Positions 50,261 to 56,843 of a stretch of DNA of 64,000 bases are shown here, piece after piece. The DNA is taken from the NCBI RefSeq assembly GCF_006715025.1, contig NZ_VFMK01000002.1, positions 11,918-75,917 on the forward strand, read 5' to 3'. This DNA is from Serratia fonticola. GTDB lineage: Bacteria > Pseudomonadota > Gammaproteobacteria > Enterobacterales > Enterobacteriaceae. How positions within the stretch are numbered: position 1 is the first letter of the stretch; every line of letters starts with the position of its first letter. Below the pieces are notes generated by a model. It made no database searches. It was not told the DNA's origin and worked only from the letters and a program-made list of their open reading frames with translations. The translations under genes were made by a program, and so were the position numbers.

Positions 50261-50277
50261 AAGTGCAAATATTGCAC
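50261..50277. promoter_or_regulatory. Palindrome AGTGCAA-ATA-TTGCACT, operator copy 1
   Basis: Perfect 7-bp arms around ATA, about 570 bp upstream of ardB. A near-identical site lies at about 52381-52400 directly upstream of the HTH gene. Both are followed by the same GGCATAAAAG-CTGCACAA-type sequence, so one repressor probably acts at both. Confidence 0.6.
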
Positions 50278-50309
50278 TTATTTAAATTTTATTTTTAATT
50301 GAATTTCGG

Positions 50310-50840
50310 GGCATAAAAGCTGCACAACCAAAGAAATTCAAACCCGTCTGGGCCCCTTCGGCTTCCCGGTGAACCGGGTCGTCGCCTGCACTTCGCCGGG
50401 TGTCCACGCGGTGGCCACCAGGCTACGCGGAGCCAGGACGAGGCCAGTCTCCGTCCCGTTGGGATAGCAAGCGATGCCTGAAGGGCGACGTGAGCAGCTG
50501 CCGTACCGGCAGCGCCACTTTCACTGGCCGTCATGGACGGCCGCTAAGGAAAGCCGGTAAACCGGCTTCTTCCGGTACCCACTTTACCCCCGTTGTCAGC
50601 GGTGTTCACTTTTGCTGTGACTGACGCTGCCCTGTTCCGGTCCATAAACAAGGGGCGGCTGAAGCCTGATGCCTGCACCCGTTCGCACTCCCTCCCGCTG
50701 GTCAGTCGCTTGCGCTGCGGCTTTGTCATCCCCCTTGTTTCCGTCCCCGGTGGAACAGGGCGGTCATGTGTCACAGCAACGTGCTCCCCGCCTTCCGGAA
50801 ACGGAAAAGGGAGGACACCAGAAAGAAGCCTAAGGGGGCC
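50310..50840. repeat. Direct duplication copy A (about 530 bp)
   Basis: Nearly identical to 52430-52960, offset 2120 bp, including long perfect stretches such as that starting at AGCCAGGACG (50431 and 52551). It contains single-strand hairpins GGCCGTC-ATG-GACGGCC (50526-50542) and AAGCCGGT-AA-ACCGGCTT (50551-50568) and repeat core 3. No gene is encoded; the frames within are mirrored in both copies by duplication. Confidence 0.92.
50678..50721. promoter_or_regulatory. Leading-region repeat core 3
   Basis: Core beginning CCCGTTCGCACTCCCTCCCG and ending GCTTGCGCTGCGGC, 166 bp before the ardB-like ATG. The hairpins of the duplicated block lie just ahead of it. Confidence 0.65.
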
Positions 50841-50843
50841 ATC

Positions 50844-51347
50844 ATGACCACGACCACAGCGACCATTTCCCAGACTGAGCAGGTAACTCGTATTGAAATC
50901 ACCCACCCACGCCAGCGCCAGGTGTTCGTGCCGCGCCTGTTCTCGACGCCGTTTGGCGAGCAACTGGTGCAGTCATTTCTGGACAGACACAGCAACTACG
51001 ACGGCGGCATGTGGCAATTCTGGGAAGTGCCGCGCGGGATTAGCGGCCACGTTGGCCCATATACAGACATCATCACTACCCGCCCGACCGGGTATATGAC
51101 CCCGCCCGAGGGAACCTACCAGCTGAGCATTCCAGGTAGTTATTTTGATGAAGAAGTCTCCGCAGACGCTGCCGGGATCATTGCCACGCTGTTCGTACTT
51201 AACCAGTTGTGCTGGAAGACTTACGAGATGGGGGCGGAATACGCGCAGACCTGTCAGAACCTGGCTGACCGCCAGGATGCCCTGAAAGACTACGTGAGCA
51301 TTATTGGGCATCCGGAACGCAGCAAAATTTTCCGCGCCATTGACTGA
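50844..51347 (+). CDS. ardB: ArdB/KlcA antirestriction protein
   Basis: 167-residue protein of the ArdB/KlcA family, which blocks type I restriction in the recipient. Family landmarks are FVPRLFSTPFGEQLVQSFLD, YDGGMWQFWEVPRG and the strongly conserved EVSADAAGIIATLFVLNQLC. It lies behind repeat core 3 in the leading region, so it would be among the early genes expressed on entry. Length is typical for the family (about 145-170). Two small genes follow in the same direction. Confidence 0.88.
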   Translation: MTTTTATISQTEQVTRIEITHPRQRQVFVPRLFSTPFGEQLVQSFLDRHSNYDGGMWQFWEVPRGISGHVGPYTDIITTRPTGYMTPPEGTYQLSIPGSYFDEEVSADAAGIIATLFVLNQLCWKTYEMGAEYAQTCQNLADRQDALKDYVSIIGHPERSKIFRAID

Positions 51348-51398
51348 CACCGCCAGGACCCGGGCAGGGTGCCCGGGTCCAATAAGGAGAACGAGAAC

Positions 51399-51761
51399 AT
51401 GATTAACGCATCCGAAGTAATGGAAGGGCTGACGATTCTGGCCCGCTGGCTTGAAGACAATATCAACTGTGAATCAGAATTCTGTTTTGATGACCCGGAG
51501 ATCGGGACGGATTTCGAAAAAATCCTGCCCTGCGTGGAAGCCGCGCTATCACTGATGGCCGCTACGTTACCCAACGACGGGCAGGAACCCGGCAGTGAGA
51601 TCCGGATTCGTGCTCAGGGGGAAGCCAACAGCTATGTACTGCTAAAAGAAAATACCTGGTTTGCTCAGGTACTGATGAATGGCGAAATGACCACGACCCG
51701 ACAGGAAGGTTGTTTACGGGCGATGGTCGCGGGGCTGAATAACGAGCGCGGAGCTGAATAA
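51399..51761 (+). CDS. Unknown acidic protein downstream of ardB
   Basis: 120-residue acidic protein (begins MINASEVMEGLTILARWLED), no recognised motif. AAGGAG with spacing 10 decides ATG 51399. It is followed after one base by the next gene, suggesting an ardB-linked operon of early genes. It could be a second anti-defence factor, but no function can be assigned. Confidence 0.6.
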   Translation: MINASEVMEGLTILARWLEDNINCESEFCFDDPEIGTDFEKILPCVEAALSLMAATLPNDGQEPGSEIRIRAQGEANSYVLLKENTWFAQVLMNGEMTTTRQEGCLRAMVAGLNNERGAE

Positions 51762-51762
51762 G

Positions 51763-52047
51763 ATGGCAGATACGATAACGGGGATCAGGGTGCTGGCTGC
51801 GATGGTCATTGAAAGAGACTGGCCGACTTTCAGGGAACCGGATAACGCTGACCGATCAGCTATGGCCGCAGAAACACTCTGCTACTTCGCCCGCCAGACT
51901 GGGCTGGCCCGCAGCGATGAATCCGTAGACACCATCATGGTGGATCTAATCACCGATTTGATGCACCTGTGTGACAAGCTGGACATCGATTTTTCTGGGG
52001 TGCTAACAGTTTCGGCTATGCACTATGACGATGAGTCTAAAGGCTGA
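51763..52047 (+). CDS. Unknown small acidic protein
   Basis: 94-residue protein (MADTITGIRVLAAMVIERDW) with a C-terminal LITDLMHLCDKLDIDFSGVL and HYDDE that recalls small plasmid-encoded proteins of unknown function. It starts one base after the previous stop codon. It is the last plus-strand gene before the HTH gene on the other strand. Confidence 0.6.
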   Translation: MADTITGIRVLAAMVIERDWPTFREPDNADRSAMAAETLCYFARQTGLARSDESVDTIMVDLITDLMHLCDKLDIDFSGVLTVSAMHYDDESKG

Positions 52048-52126
52048 TCTGCGGCCCCTGCTGAAGCCCCCCGCGCATCGAGCGCGGGTACTTCAGAACC
52101 CTGTCAGCCAGAGTTGTGCCAGTCAT

Positions 52127-52366
52127 TCAGGGCAGTATTCTCTGAAGCATCTCAAGGGCTTTCGATTTGCTGACCTGAGGGCGTGACATGAGCGGCATCA
52201 GACCCTGCACTGAAAGTGTGATTGTGGCCAACTCTATGGCCCGCTTAACTTCAGGTGCGTTTTCGTAGTCTTTGTAAGAACGCAGGCAAACGCCCAGCTC
52301 CTCTGCAGCTCTGTCACGGCTCCAGCAAAGGCTTTTTCGCCATAATCTGAGTTCAAATCCGGTCAT
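52127..52366 (-). CDS. Small XRE-like HTH repressor
   Basis: 79-residue protein with an N-terminal HTH (MTGFELRLWRKSLCWSRDRA, then AEELGVCLRSYKDYENAPEV). It is the only minus-strand gene inside the leading-region block from 48.1 to 55.7 kb. Immediately upstream of its start is the palindrome AGTGCAG-TAG-TTGCACT, which recurs in perfect form at 50261-50277. It probably represses itself and the duplicated promoter region ahead of ardB once the plasmid is established. Confidence 0.75.
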   Translation of the reverse strand: MTGFELRLWRKSLCWSRDRAAEELGVCLRSYKDYENAPEVKRAIELATITLSVQGLMPLMSRPQVSKSKALEMLQRILP

Positions 52367-52382
52367 TTGATACCTAAAAAAA

Positions 52383-52400
52383 GTGCAGTAGTTGCACTTA
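52383..52400. promoter_or_regulatory. Operator copy 2 next to the HTH gene
   Basis: AGTGCAG-TAG-TTGCACT, a near-palindrome with one arm mismatch relative to copy 1, about 16 bp before the HTH start codon. Likely autoregulatory site. Confidence 0.6.
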
Positions 52401-52429
52401 TTCTAACTCAATATTCATTCGGATTTCGA

Positions 52430-52960
52430 GGCATAAAAGCGGCACAATCAAAGAAATTCAAACCCGTCCGGGCCCCTTCGGCTTCCCGGTGAACCGGGGC
52501 GTCGCCTGCACTTCGCCTGGTGTCCACTCAGTGGTCACCAGGCTCCGCGGAGCCAGGACGAGGCCAGTCTCCGTCCCGTTGGGATAGCAAGCGATGCCTG
52601 AAGGGCGACGTGAGCAGCTGCCGTACCGGCAGCGCCACTTTCACTGGCCGTCATGGACGGCCGCTAAGGAAAGCCGGTAAACCGGCTTCTTCCGGTACCC
52701 ACTTTACCCCCGTTGTCAGCGGTGTTCACTTTTGCTGTGACTGACGCTGCCCTGTTCCGGTCCATAAACAAGGGGCGGCTGAAGCCTGATGCCTGCACCC
52801 GTTCGCACTCCCTCCCGCTGGTCAGTCGCTTGCGCTGCGGCTTTGTCATCCCCCTTGTTTCCGTCCCCGGTGGAACAGGGCGGTCATGTGTCACAGCAAC
52901 GTGCTCCCCGCCTTCCGGAAACGGATAAAGGGGACACCAGAAAGAAGCCGAAGGGCACAA
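52430..52960. repeat. Direct duplication copy B (about 530 bp)
   Basis: Partner of 50310-50840. Hairpins recur at 52646-52662 and 52671-52688 and the core at 52798-52841. Recombination between copies would delete ardB, the two following genes and the HTH gene (2120 bp). Confidence 0.92.
52798..52841. promoter_or_regulatory. Leading-region repeat core 4
   Basis: Identical to core 3; 181 bp before ATG 52979. Confidence 0.65.
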
Positions 52961-52978
52961 CCAGTGAGGAAATGAGCA

Positions 52979-53419
52979 ATGAACGTAATGGCATTCTGGA
53001 GCAAATCTTGTGGATTCAACGGCTGGCGTGAAGCGTACTTCGTAGAAGGTGCGTGGCGCACCACGGCCTGTGCCACGTCAAAGACGCTGGAGGAGTTGAA
53101 TGCTCATGGCGATCACTGGGAGCTGATAACTGTGGAAGAGGCGCAGGCCCGCTTTGCCCGTGCAAATTATCAGCCGGTGTCCGAAATCGATGAAGCGCGG
53201 TTTATTGACATGCTGGAAGTGCTTCCGCCGCTCGACTGGCGCGGAACGGCTGACAACCAGTCATTCAAGCTGAGCGCAATGTACAGCGGCAACATCACTG
53301 ACATTTTTGCCCAATACGGCACGCGCTATTTCCAGATGCGCAACCACGCCACGCTCACACACGGCGAAATTATGGAAAAGGTTAAGGCATTTATTGATGC
53401 CGAAGGGATTGCCGCGTAA
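52979..53419 (+). CDS. Leading-region protein, possibly DUF1419-like
   Basis: 146-residue protein. The start region GFNGWREAYFVEGAWRTT, the block TLEELNAHGDHWELITVEEA and FIDMLEVLPPLDW followed by a C-terminal FQMRNHATLTHGEIMEKV resemble, from memory, enterobacterial plasmid proteins annotated DUF1419. GAGG lies upstream. It is behind repeat core 4. Function unknown; an anti-defence role is only inferred from the locus. Confidence 0.6.
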   Translation: MNVMAFWSKSCGFNGWREAYFVEGAWRTTACATSKTLEELNAHGDHWELITVEEAQARFARANYQPVSEIDEARFIDMLEVLPPLDWRGTADNQSFKLSAMYSGNITDIFAQYGTRYFQMRNHATLTHGEIMEKVKAFIDAEGIAA

Positions 53420-53430
53420 GTGGCAATAAA

Positions 53431-53453
53431 AAAGCAGAGCGGGCGCTCTGCTT
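53431..53453 (+). terminator. Hairpin AAGCAGAGC-GGGC-GCTCTGCTT
   Basis: Nine-base arms directly after the DUF1419-like gene, preceded by an A run (AAAAAAGCAGAGC) and followed by AATCACC. A probable terminator or attenuator between that gene and the next. Confidence 0.55.
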
Positions 53454-53511
53454 AATCACCCCGGTCTGTTCGAGCAGGCCGGACACTACACGTCTCAGAT
53501 GGAGATACATC

Positions 53512-53778
53512 ATGAAAGACCGTTTCATCCTCGCATGTCAGGAATATTTTGTAAAGCGCCGCGCAGAAGCGCAGGCCACCGGCCAGCCGTTGTGCATGCA
53601 CCCGCGTATTCATCGTGAAACGTTACCGGAGGAGCTCATCAGACGTCGCCTGAAAGCACTTGGGCGTCTCATCGTTCGCAATAACGTTCTGAACAAACCG
53701 ATCCGCGTTCCGGCGCTGAATGGAGCAGAGTGGGGGCATCTGCTCCGCTCTCTGGAGACCGTCAAAGGTCTTGCTTAA
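53512..53778 (+). CDS. Small basic leading-region protein
   Basis: 88-residue basic protein (MKDRFILACQEYFVKRRAEA) with an Arg-rich middle (ELIRRRLKALGRLIVRNNVL), which may bind nucleic acid. GGAGAT precedes the ATG. Between it and the previous gene lies a hairpin AAAGCAGAGCGGGCGCTCTGCTT (53431-53453). No family recognised. Confidence 0.6.
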   Translation: MKDRFILACQEYFVKRRAEAQATGQPLCMHPRIHRETLPEELIRRRLKALGRLIVRNNVLNKPIRVPALNGAEWGHLLRSLETVKGLA

Positions 53779-53881
53779 TGACAACCGCCCCGAGAGGGGC
53801 GGTATTTAACCCCCGACTGGCGCTCATCGGCATTGAGCCGCTGAACGCCAGAAGCGACAGCCTGGTGCAATGGATCACGAC

Positions 53882-54448
53882 ATGAAAAAAATTATAGAGG
53901 GCGCGCCGTATGGCGTTACGGTTATTCAGCTTGATAACTGCGATGAGGCGCTTTATCTGCACGGAAATTGCCTGGCCTGCGCCGATTTTGCCGAAAGAGA
54001 TGATCCCATATGCGATGTCGGAGAACGTCTGGCGGAGACGCTGGGTGTTCCATTTCAGTTGCTGACTCTGCCCGTTCCTGAAAGCGATGAGTGGGCCTGG
54101 AATGATGTTACTGACTCACTTGAATGGGGTAAACGTATCAACGTTCCTCGAATGATGTTGCGTCCGGTGATGGAGTGCTGCATCAACCATATAACCGAAG
54201 ATGATAATTTCTTGATGCAGGATCTGAGTCTCGCTAAACATGAAGGCGCGTGGATTCTCGATACCGATGTTGGATACCTCATTCGCCTTGAGGCGGTCAC
54301 CCGCCCCTTGCATCGTTTGAAAAAATTAGGAATATCTCGCACCACTCGTGAGTTGATTTTCTGCGCCATTCGCCAGGCAGATATCAGTATGATTCATTTT
54401 TCTTCCGTCGGAGATAATCTGGACGGTTTCCAGACATTTGACTGGTGA
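53882..54448 (+). CDS. DUF5983-like protein
   Basis: 188-residue protein. The C-terminal part (CINHITEDDNFLMQDLSLAK, DVGYLIRLEAVTRPLHRLKK and the end ...GFQTFDW) resembles DUF5983, common on conjugative plasmids. The N-terminal part (GNCLACADFAERDDPICDVG followed by ERLAETLGVPF) is another block often seen with it. ATG 53882 is preferred over ATG 53870, neither having a strong ribosome site. Function unknown; its context is leading-region anti-defence or regulation. Confidence 0.65.
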   Translation: MKKIIEGAPYGVTVIQLDNCDEALYLHGNCLACADFAERDDPICDVGERLAETLGVPFQLLTLPVPESDEWAWNDVTDSLEWGKRINVPRMMLRPVMECCINHITEDDNFLMQDLSLAKHEGAWILDTDVGYLIRLEAVTRPLHRLKKLGISRTTRELIFCAIRQADISMIHFSSVGDNLDGFQTFDW

Positions 54449-54715
54449 TAATCTGCCCCAAGCTCTGGGGCAATATGTTTCCCGATCAGCAAATCCCTCC
54501 TGCCAGGTAGCACCCCGGGCTTGCAGCTGGCTTGCGCCAGCGCCGCCCCAACCAGTGCCGCTTCGCGTCCCCTTTATGGATACGGACCTTGCCCGCCGCT
54601 TACTTCCGGCGTTTCCCTTTTCGTTCACGGATTCATCGCAGTCTGCCTTTGCCGTGAAAGACACTGGCCTGGACCGCTCACCCTACAAGGGCACGGCTGA
54701 AGCCTGCTTTCCTCC

Positions 54716-54760
54716 CCCGTTCGCACTCCCTCCCGCTGGTCAGTCGCTTGCGCTGCGGCC
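54716..54760. promoter_or_regulatory. Leading-region repeat core 5
   Basis: Core beginning CCCGTTCGCACTCCCTCCCG and ending GCTTGCGCTGCGGCC, 184 bp before the DUF932 gene. The interval 54449-54899 encodes no convincing protein; the long plus-strand frame across it shows no family features and coincides with repeat DNA. Confidence 0.65.
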
Positions 54761-54899
54761 TCGATCAGCTCCCTTGCAGGCCTCACTGGAGGTCCAGGCC
54801 GGTCATTTCATCACGGCAACGGCCTCCCGCGATGGTGAATCACTATCAAAAGGACGACGCCATAAGAAAGTCACTTTTTAACCTCTGAGGAGAATCACT

Positions 54900-55733
54900 A
54901 TGGCCCGTTTATCATCTGTTTTCCGCTCTGCTAACGTCATCCGTAAAGAACGCGCGCTGACCAACGATGAACTCATGCGCTTCGTTCCTAGCGTTTTCTC
55001 TGAGGAAAAGCATGAATCCCGTAGCGAACGCTATACCTATATCCCAACAATCACCCTGTTGGATAATCTGCGCAAAGAAGGCTTCCAACCTTTCTTTGCC
55101 TGCCAGACGCGCACGCGCGACCTCGGAAAGCGTGAGCATACCAAGCACATGCTACGCCTGCGCCGCGAGGGGGAAATTGTAGGCGAGGAAGTGCCGGAAA
55201 TTATTCTTCTCAACAGCCACGATGGCAGCAGCAGCTATCAGATGATCCCGGGCATGTTCCGTTTCGTCTGTATGAACGGTATGGTTTGCGGGAAAACGTT
55301 CGGCGAAATCCGTGTGCCACATAAAGGGGACGTTGTCGGGCAGGTGATCGAAGGTGCTTATGAAGTGCTGGAAATTTTCGATGGCGTGAAGGAATCGCGC
55401 AGCGAGATGAAAGAAATTGAGCTCAGCAAAGACGAACAGCGAATTTTTGCCGAGATTGCACTTAACTGGAAATATGACGATAAGGGCGAAGGTAAGCACA
55501 TTCCTATAACGCCTGACGATGTATTACAGACCAGACGCAATGAAGACAAACATGATGACCTTTGGACAACCTATCAGCGCGTTCAGGAGAACATGACAAA
55601 GGGCGGTGTCTGGGGGAAGAATGCGAAAGGAAAATTCCAGCGTACGCGCCCGGTAAACGGCATTGATGGCGATGTTAAGCTAAATCGGGCGTTGTGGGAA
55701 ATGGCTGAAAAAATGAAAGCGCTGAAAGCCTGA
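54900..55733 (+). CDS. DUF932 family protein, first leading-region gene to enter
   Basis: 277-residue DUF932 protein: RLSSVFRSANVIRKERALTN, RYTYIPTITLLDNLRKEGF, IILLNSHDGSSSYQMIPGMF followed by RFVCMNGMVCGKTFGEIRVP. The family is frequent in the leading regions of conjugative plasmids and in phages; its activity is unknown. GAGGAGAATCACT precedes the ATG. It lies closest to oriT on the leading side, apart from the small minus-strand mob gene, so its template enters the recipient first. Confidence 0.88.
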   Translation: MARLSSVFRSANVIRKERALTNDELMRFVPSVFSEEKHESRSERYTYIPTITLLDNLRKEGFQPFFACQTRTRDLGKREHTKHMLRLRREGEIVGEEVPEIILLNSHDGSSSYQMIPGMFRFVCMNGMVCGKTFGEIRVPHKGDVVGQVIEGAYEVLEIFDGVKESRSEMKEIELSKDEQRIFAEIALNWKYDDKGEGKHIPITPDDVLQTRRNEDKHDDLWTTYQRVQENMTKGGVWGKNAKGKFQRTRPVNGIDGDVKLNRALWEMAEKMKALKA

Positions 55734-55820
55734 TAGGGAAAGGCAGGGGGAAACCTCTGCCATCTTCAACCCCGATCATTTTTCACCGATGTCGAACCGG
55801 ATCAAAATGAAATCCCCCGC

Positions 55821-55866
55821 CAGGAGAAAGAAAATCGCCACGGTGGTGCCGTTTATCTTTCTCCTG
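55821..55866. terminator. Long inverted repeat after the DUF932 gene
   Basis: CAGGAGAAAGA and TCTTTCTCCTG (11 bp, perfect) enclose a 24-base centre that can fold further (GCCACGGTGG). It lies about 90 bp past DUF932 and 40 bp before the end of the convergent mob gene. It is a terminator candidate without a classical T run, or an oriT-proximal structure. Confidence 0.45.
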
Positions 55867-55907
55867 TCCGCCCCAAGGGGCTCCTGAGGTTAGTCACATA
55901 CTGTCAA

Positions 55908-56219
55908 TTATTGAGCCGGTTTATCAGTAACCACTGTTGCGGGCTTCCTGCTTTTTATCTTGCGTGTTGGTGCTTTCTTTGCAGAACTCAGAATTTCGCG
56001 GATAGCCTTCACGCTTGTTGGTATTCCGGCAGATTCGAGAGCACTTCGAATATCTTCCACGCTGTAACCTTTGTTATTCGCCAACTCAATAATTTTTTCC
56101 TTCAACTGCTCCAGAACATCTGTTTTTGTGAGACGTGTTGGTGTCAAATCCGGCAGATCATCAAGTGATGATTTAGCCAGCTCAACATCCTCGATGCTAT
56201 ACCATTTCTTCTCAGCCAT
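55908..56219 (-). CDS. Small accessory mobilisation protein (MobC-like annotation)
   Basis: 103-residue, charged, helical protein (KKWYSIEDVELAKSSLDDLP; GYSVEDIRSALESAGIPTSV) with a basic Lys/Arg/Pro-rich C-terminus. Similar small proteins near oriT in enterobacterial plasmids have been labelled MobC, some with the misleading name molybdopterin-guanine dinucleotide biosynthesis protein. It is transcribed away from oriT. A DNA-binding accessory role at oriT is likely but not shown. Confidence 0.6.
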   Translation of the reverse strand: MAEKKWYSIEDVELAKSSLDDLPDLTPTRLTKTDVLEQLKEKIIELANNKGYSVEDIRSALESAGIPTSVKAIREILSSAKKAPTRKIKSRKPATVVTDKPAQ

Positions 56220-56374
56220 TCTTCGATTTCCTGTTTTTTTGTGCTCAATTCCAGGCTACGAGTATACCTCCCGAAATAACTCAGTGCCAGAACCCGGCTT
56301 TTCTGGCGTAAGCCAGTGACGGCGCAGCCGAAATCACATATACTTCCGATCATGAATCGAAATTCGATGTAAAT

Positions 56375-56440
56375 TGTGGGACAGGGTATGTTTTGTAGCA
56401 CCGCCTGCACGCAGACGGTGCTACAAAACGTCCTGGTCAG
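56375..56440. other. oriT with inverted repeat and minus-strand nic-like site
   Basis: A perfect 13-bp inverted repeat, TTTTGTAGCACCG (56391-56403) and CGGTGCTACAAAA (56416-56428), has a 12-base loop. Directly beyond it on the minus strand is CATACCCTG^TCCCAC (nic between 56382 and 56381), close to the MOBP/IncI nic consensus and about 8 bases from the repeat, as in RP4 and R64. Transfer would start leftwards into the DUF932/ardB region, with the relaxase genes entering last. Confidence 0.82.
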
Positions 56441-56497
56441 GACTCCGTCCCGACACCCTATTATGATGCCAGCCTTGCAGGCCGAGCAGGATTGAAT

Positions 56498-56842
56498 ATG
56501 AGTAAGAGTGAAAGACGCCTGAGAACGGCGCTCCTGGGCAGCGTGCGGTGTTACCCGGAAGAGAAGGCGCAGATACAGGCCAGTGCGAAAGCAGCAGGTA
56601 TCTCGACAGGGGAATTTCTCCGGCGTTCAGCCCTTGGTCGTCGCATTGTGGCCAAAGGTGACACCAAGCAGATGAATGAGATTCTGAAGCTAGGTGGCCT
56701 GCAAAAGCACCTCTATACCGAGATGCAAAAACTAGGAATGATGACACCTGAACTCAGTAAGCAATTTGCTGATACTCTGGCCTCACTTCAGAAAACGTTA
56801 ATGAAATTTCGGGCTGATAGCCTGAACAACACAGAGGATTAA
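56498..56842 (+). CDS. nikA: NikA-like relaxosome accessory protein (RHH)
   Basis: 114-residue oriT-binding protein of the NikA/MobC type. A basic N-terminus (MSKSERRLRTALLGSVRCYP) leads into an RHH fold (EEKAQIQASAKAAGISTGEF) and LRRSALGRRI, followed by a helical tail. ATG 56498 has AGG nine bases upstream. It precedes the relaxase by one base, in the R64 order oriT-nikA-nikB. It should bind the oriT repeat and recruit the relaxase. Confidence 0.85.
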   Translation: MSKSERRLRTALLGSVRCYPEEKAQIQASAKAAGISTGEFLRRSALGRRIVAKGDTKQMNEILKLGGLQKHLYTEMQKLGMMTPELSKQFADTLASLQKTLMKFRADSLNNTED

Positions 56843-56843
56843 C

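Noticed and set aside
52520..52928. Plus-strand frames repeated at 50400-50847
   Set aside because: They are mirrored only because the DNA is duplicated; no ribosome sites and no protein family features.
54438..54881. 147-codon plus-strand ORF
   Set aside because: It covers repeat core 5 and promoter-like DNA, lacks a ribosome site and has the composition of the duplicated non-coding blocks.
56428..56442. CGTCCTGG on the plus strand as the nic site
   Set aside because: Nicking there would send the relaxase genes in first; the minus-strand CATACCCTG-TCCC site has the better consensus and the 8-base spacing to the repeat.
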